Source: Halieaceae bacterium (GTDB taxonomy: Bacteria > Pseudomonadota > Gammaproteobacteria > Pseudomonadales > Halieaceae). From it: 5,429 bases of DNA. The stretch is from positions 1 to 5,429 of the forward strand of contig JABIZW010000193.1 in NCBI GenBank assembly GCA_018666295.1, in the 5' to 3' direction. The translations under genes were made by a program, and so were the position numbers. This document shows positions 5,319 to 5,429 of the stretch, piece by piece (position 1 is the first letter of the stretch; each line of letters begins with the position of its first letter). The notes below the pieces were generated by a model, which searched no databases, was not told the DNA's origin, and worked only from the letters and a program-made list of their open reading frames with translations.

Positions 5319-5429
5319 ACATTTTTCAGGCGGGGAGGTTACCGAATTAGCCTCAAAAACCCTAGGTTACTTTTGCACAACTGACGTTGTCGGTAGCCGA
5401 TAGCCGGTTTGTCCAAGACTCGCTTAGAG
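5319..5429. other. icd upstream region to the window edge, no gene seen
   Basis: About 110 bases with no convincing coding sequence. They hold two more copies of the TACCG/CGGTA pentamer (5340-5344 and 5391-5395) and a small imperfect palindrome, TCGGTAGCCGA, at 5390-5400, next to a second TAGCCG at 5401-5406. The icd promoter should lie here, but no minus-strand -35/-10 pair stands out. Confidence 0.4.

Noticed and set aside
5163..5384. Plus-strand open frame of 73 residues across the icd start and leader
   Set aside because: Most of it is antisense to the conserved icd N-terminus, it has no clear ribosome site, and its sequence looks like a shadow of the opposite strand.

Overview
This window most likely comes from a marine gammaproteobacterium, and OM60/NOR5 (Halieaceae, Congregibacter-like) relatives are the best guess. 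That placement rests on the gene families, the moderate GC content and, above all, an isocitrate dehydrogenase whose cofactor-site residues fall at Asp487/Leu488. Those are the positions I recall being reported for the NAD-specific enzyme of Congregibacter litoralis KT71. It is an inference from protein resemblance; no rRNA or other marker is present.

Layout, left to right. (1) The C-terminal 256 residues of a large zinc-dependent metalloprotease of the DUF5117/DUF4953 type. It enters from the left edge and ends at 772, followed by a 9-bp hairpin that looks like its terminator. (2) A 215-base intergenic region leading into a betaine--homocysteine S-methyltransferase (bmt-like) gene, 988-2010, with a complete zinc-cysteine set. 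(3) On the minus strand, a short-chain dehydrogenase/reductase (2028-3002), convergent with bmt, with only 17 bases and a GC-rich hairpin between them. (4) On the plus strand, divergent from the SDR, a 142-residue four-helix membrane protein of the ABA4-like (DUF4281) family (3089-3517). (5) On the minus strand, a 579-residue isocitrate dehydrogenase (3540-5279), convergent with the ABA4-like gene across 22 bases. (6) An upstream leader (5280-5429) carrying alternating CGGTA/TACCG repeats next to the Shine-Dalgarno sequence.

The genes alternate in strand (+,+,-,+,-), so each is probably its own transcription unit and there is no operon. No shared pathway joins them: they cover one-carbon/methionine metabolism, the TCA cycle, an unassigned oxidoreductase, an unassigned membrane protein and a secreted-type protease fragment.

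The most notable item is the isocitrate dehydrogenase. Its middle holds two tandem diverged copies of the small/clasp domain (about residues 141-284 and 309-445). The catalytic residues are split between them: copy A keeps the Lys and Asp that ordinary dimeric enzymes receive from the partner subunit, and copy B keeps the Arg and Tyr that each subunit supplies itself. This suggests a complete active site within one chain, analogous to the larger classical monomeric isocitrate dehydrogenases. The cofactor loop predicts NAD+ rather than NADP+ use. No CRISPR array, insertion sequence, tRNA, rRNA or defence system was seen.
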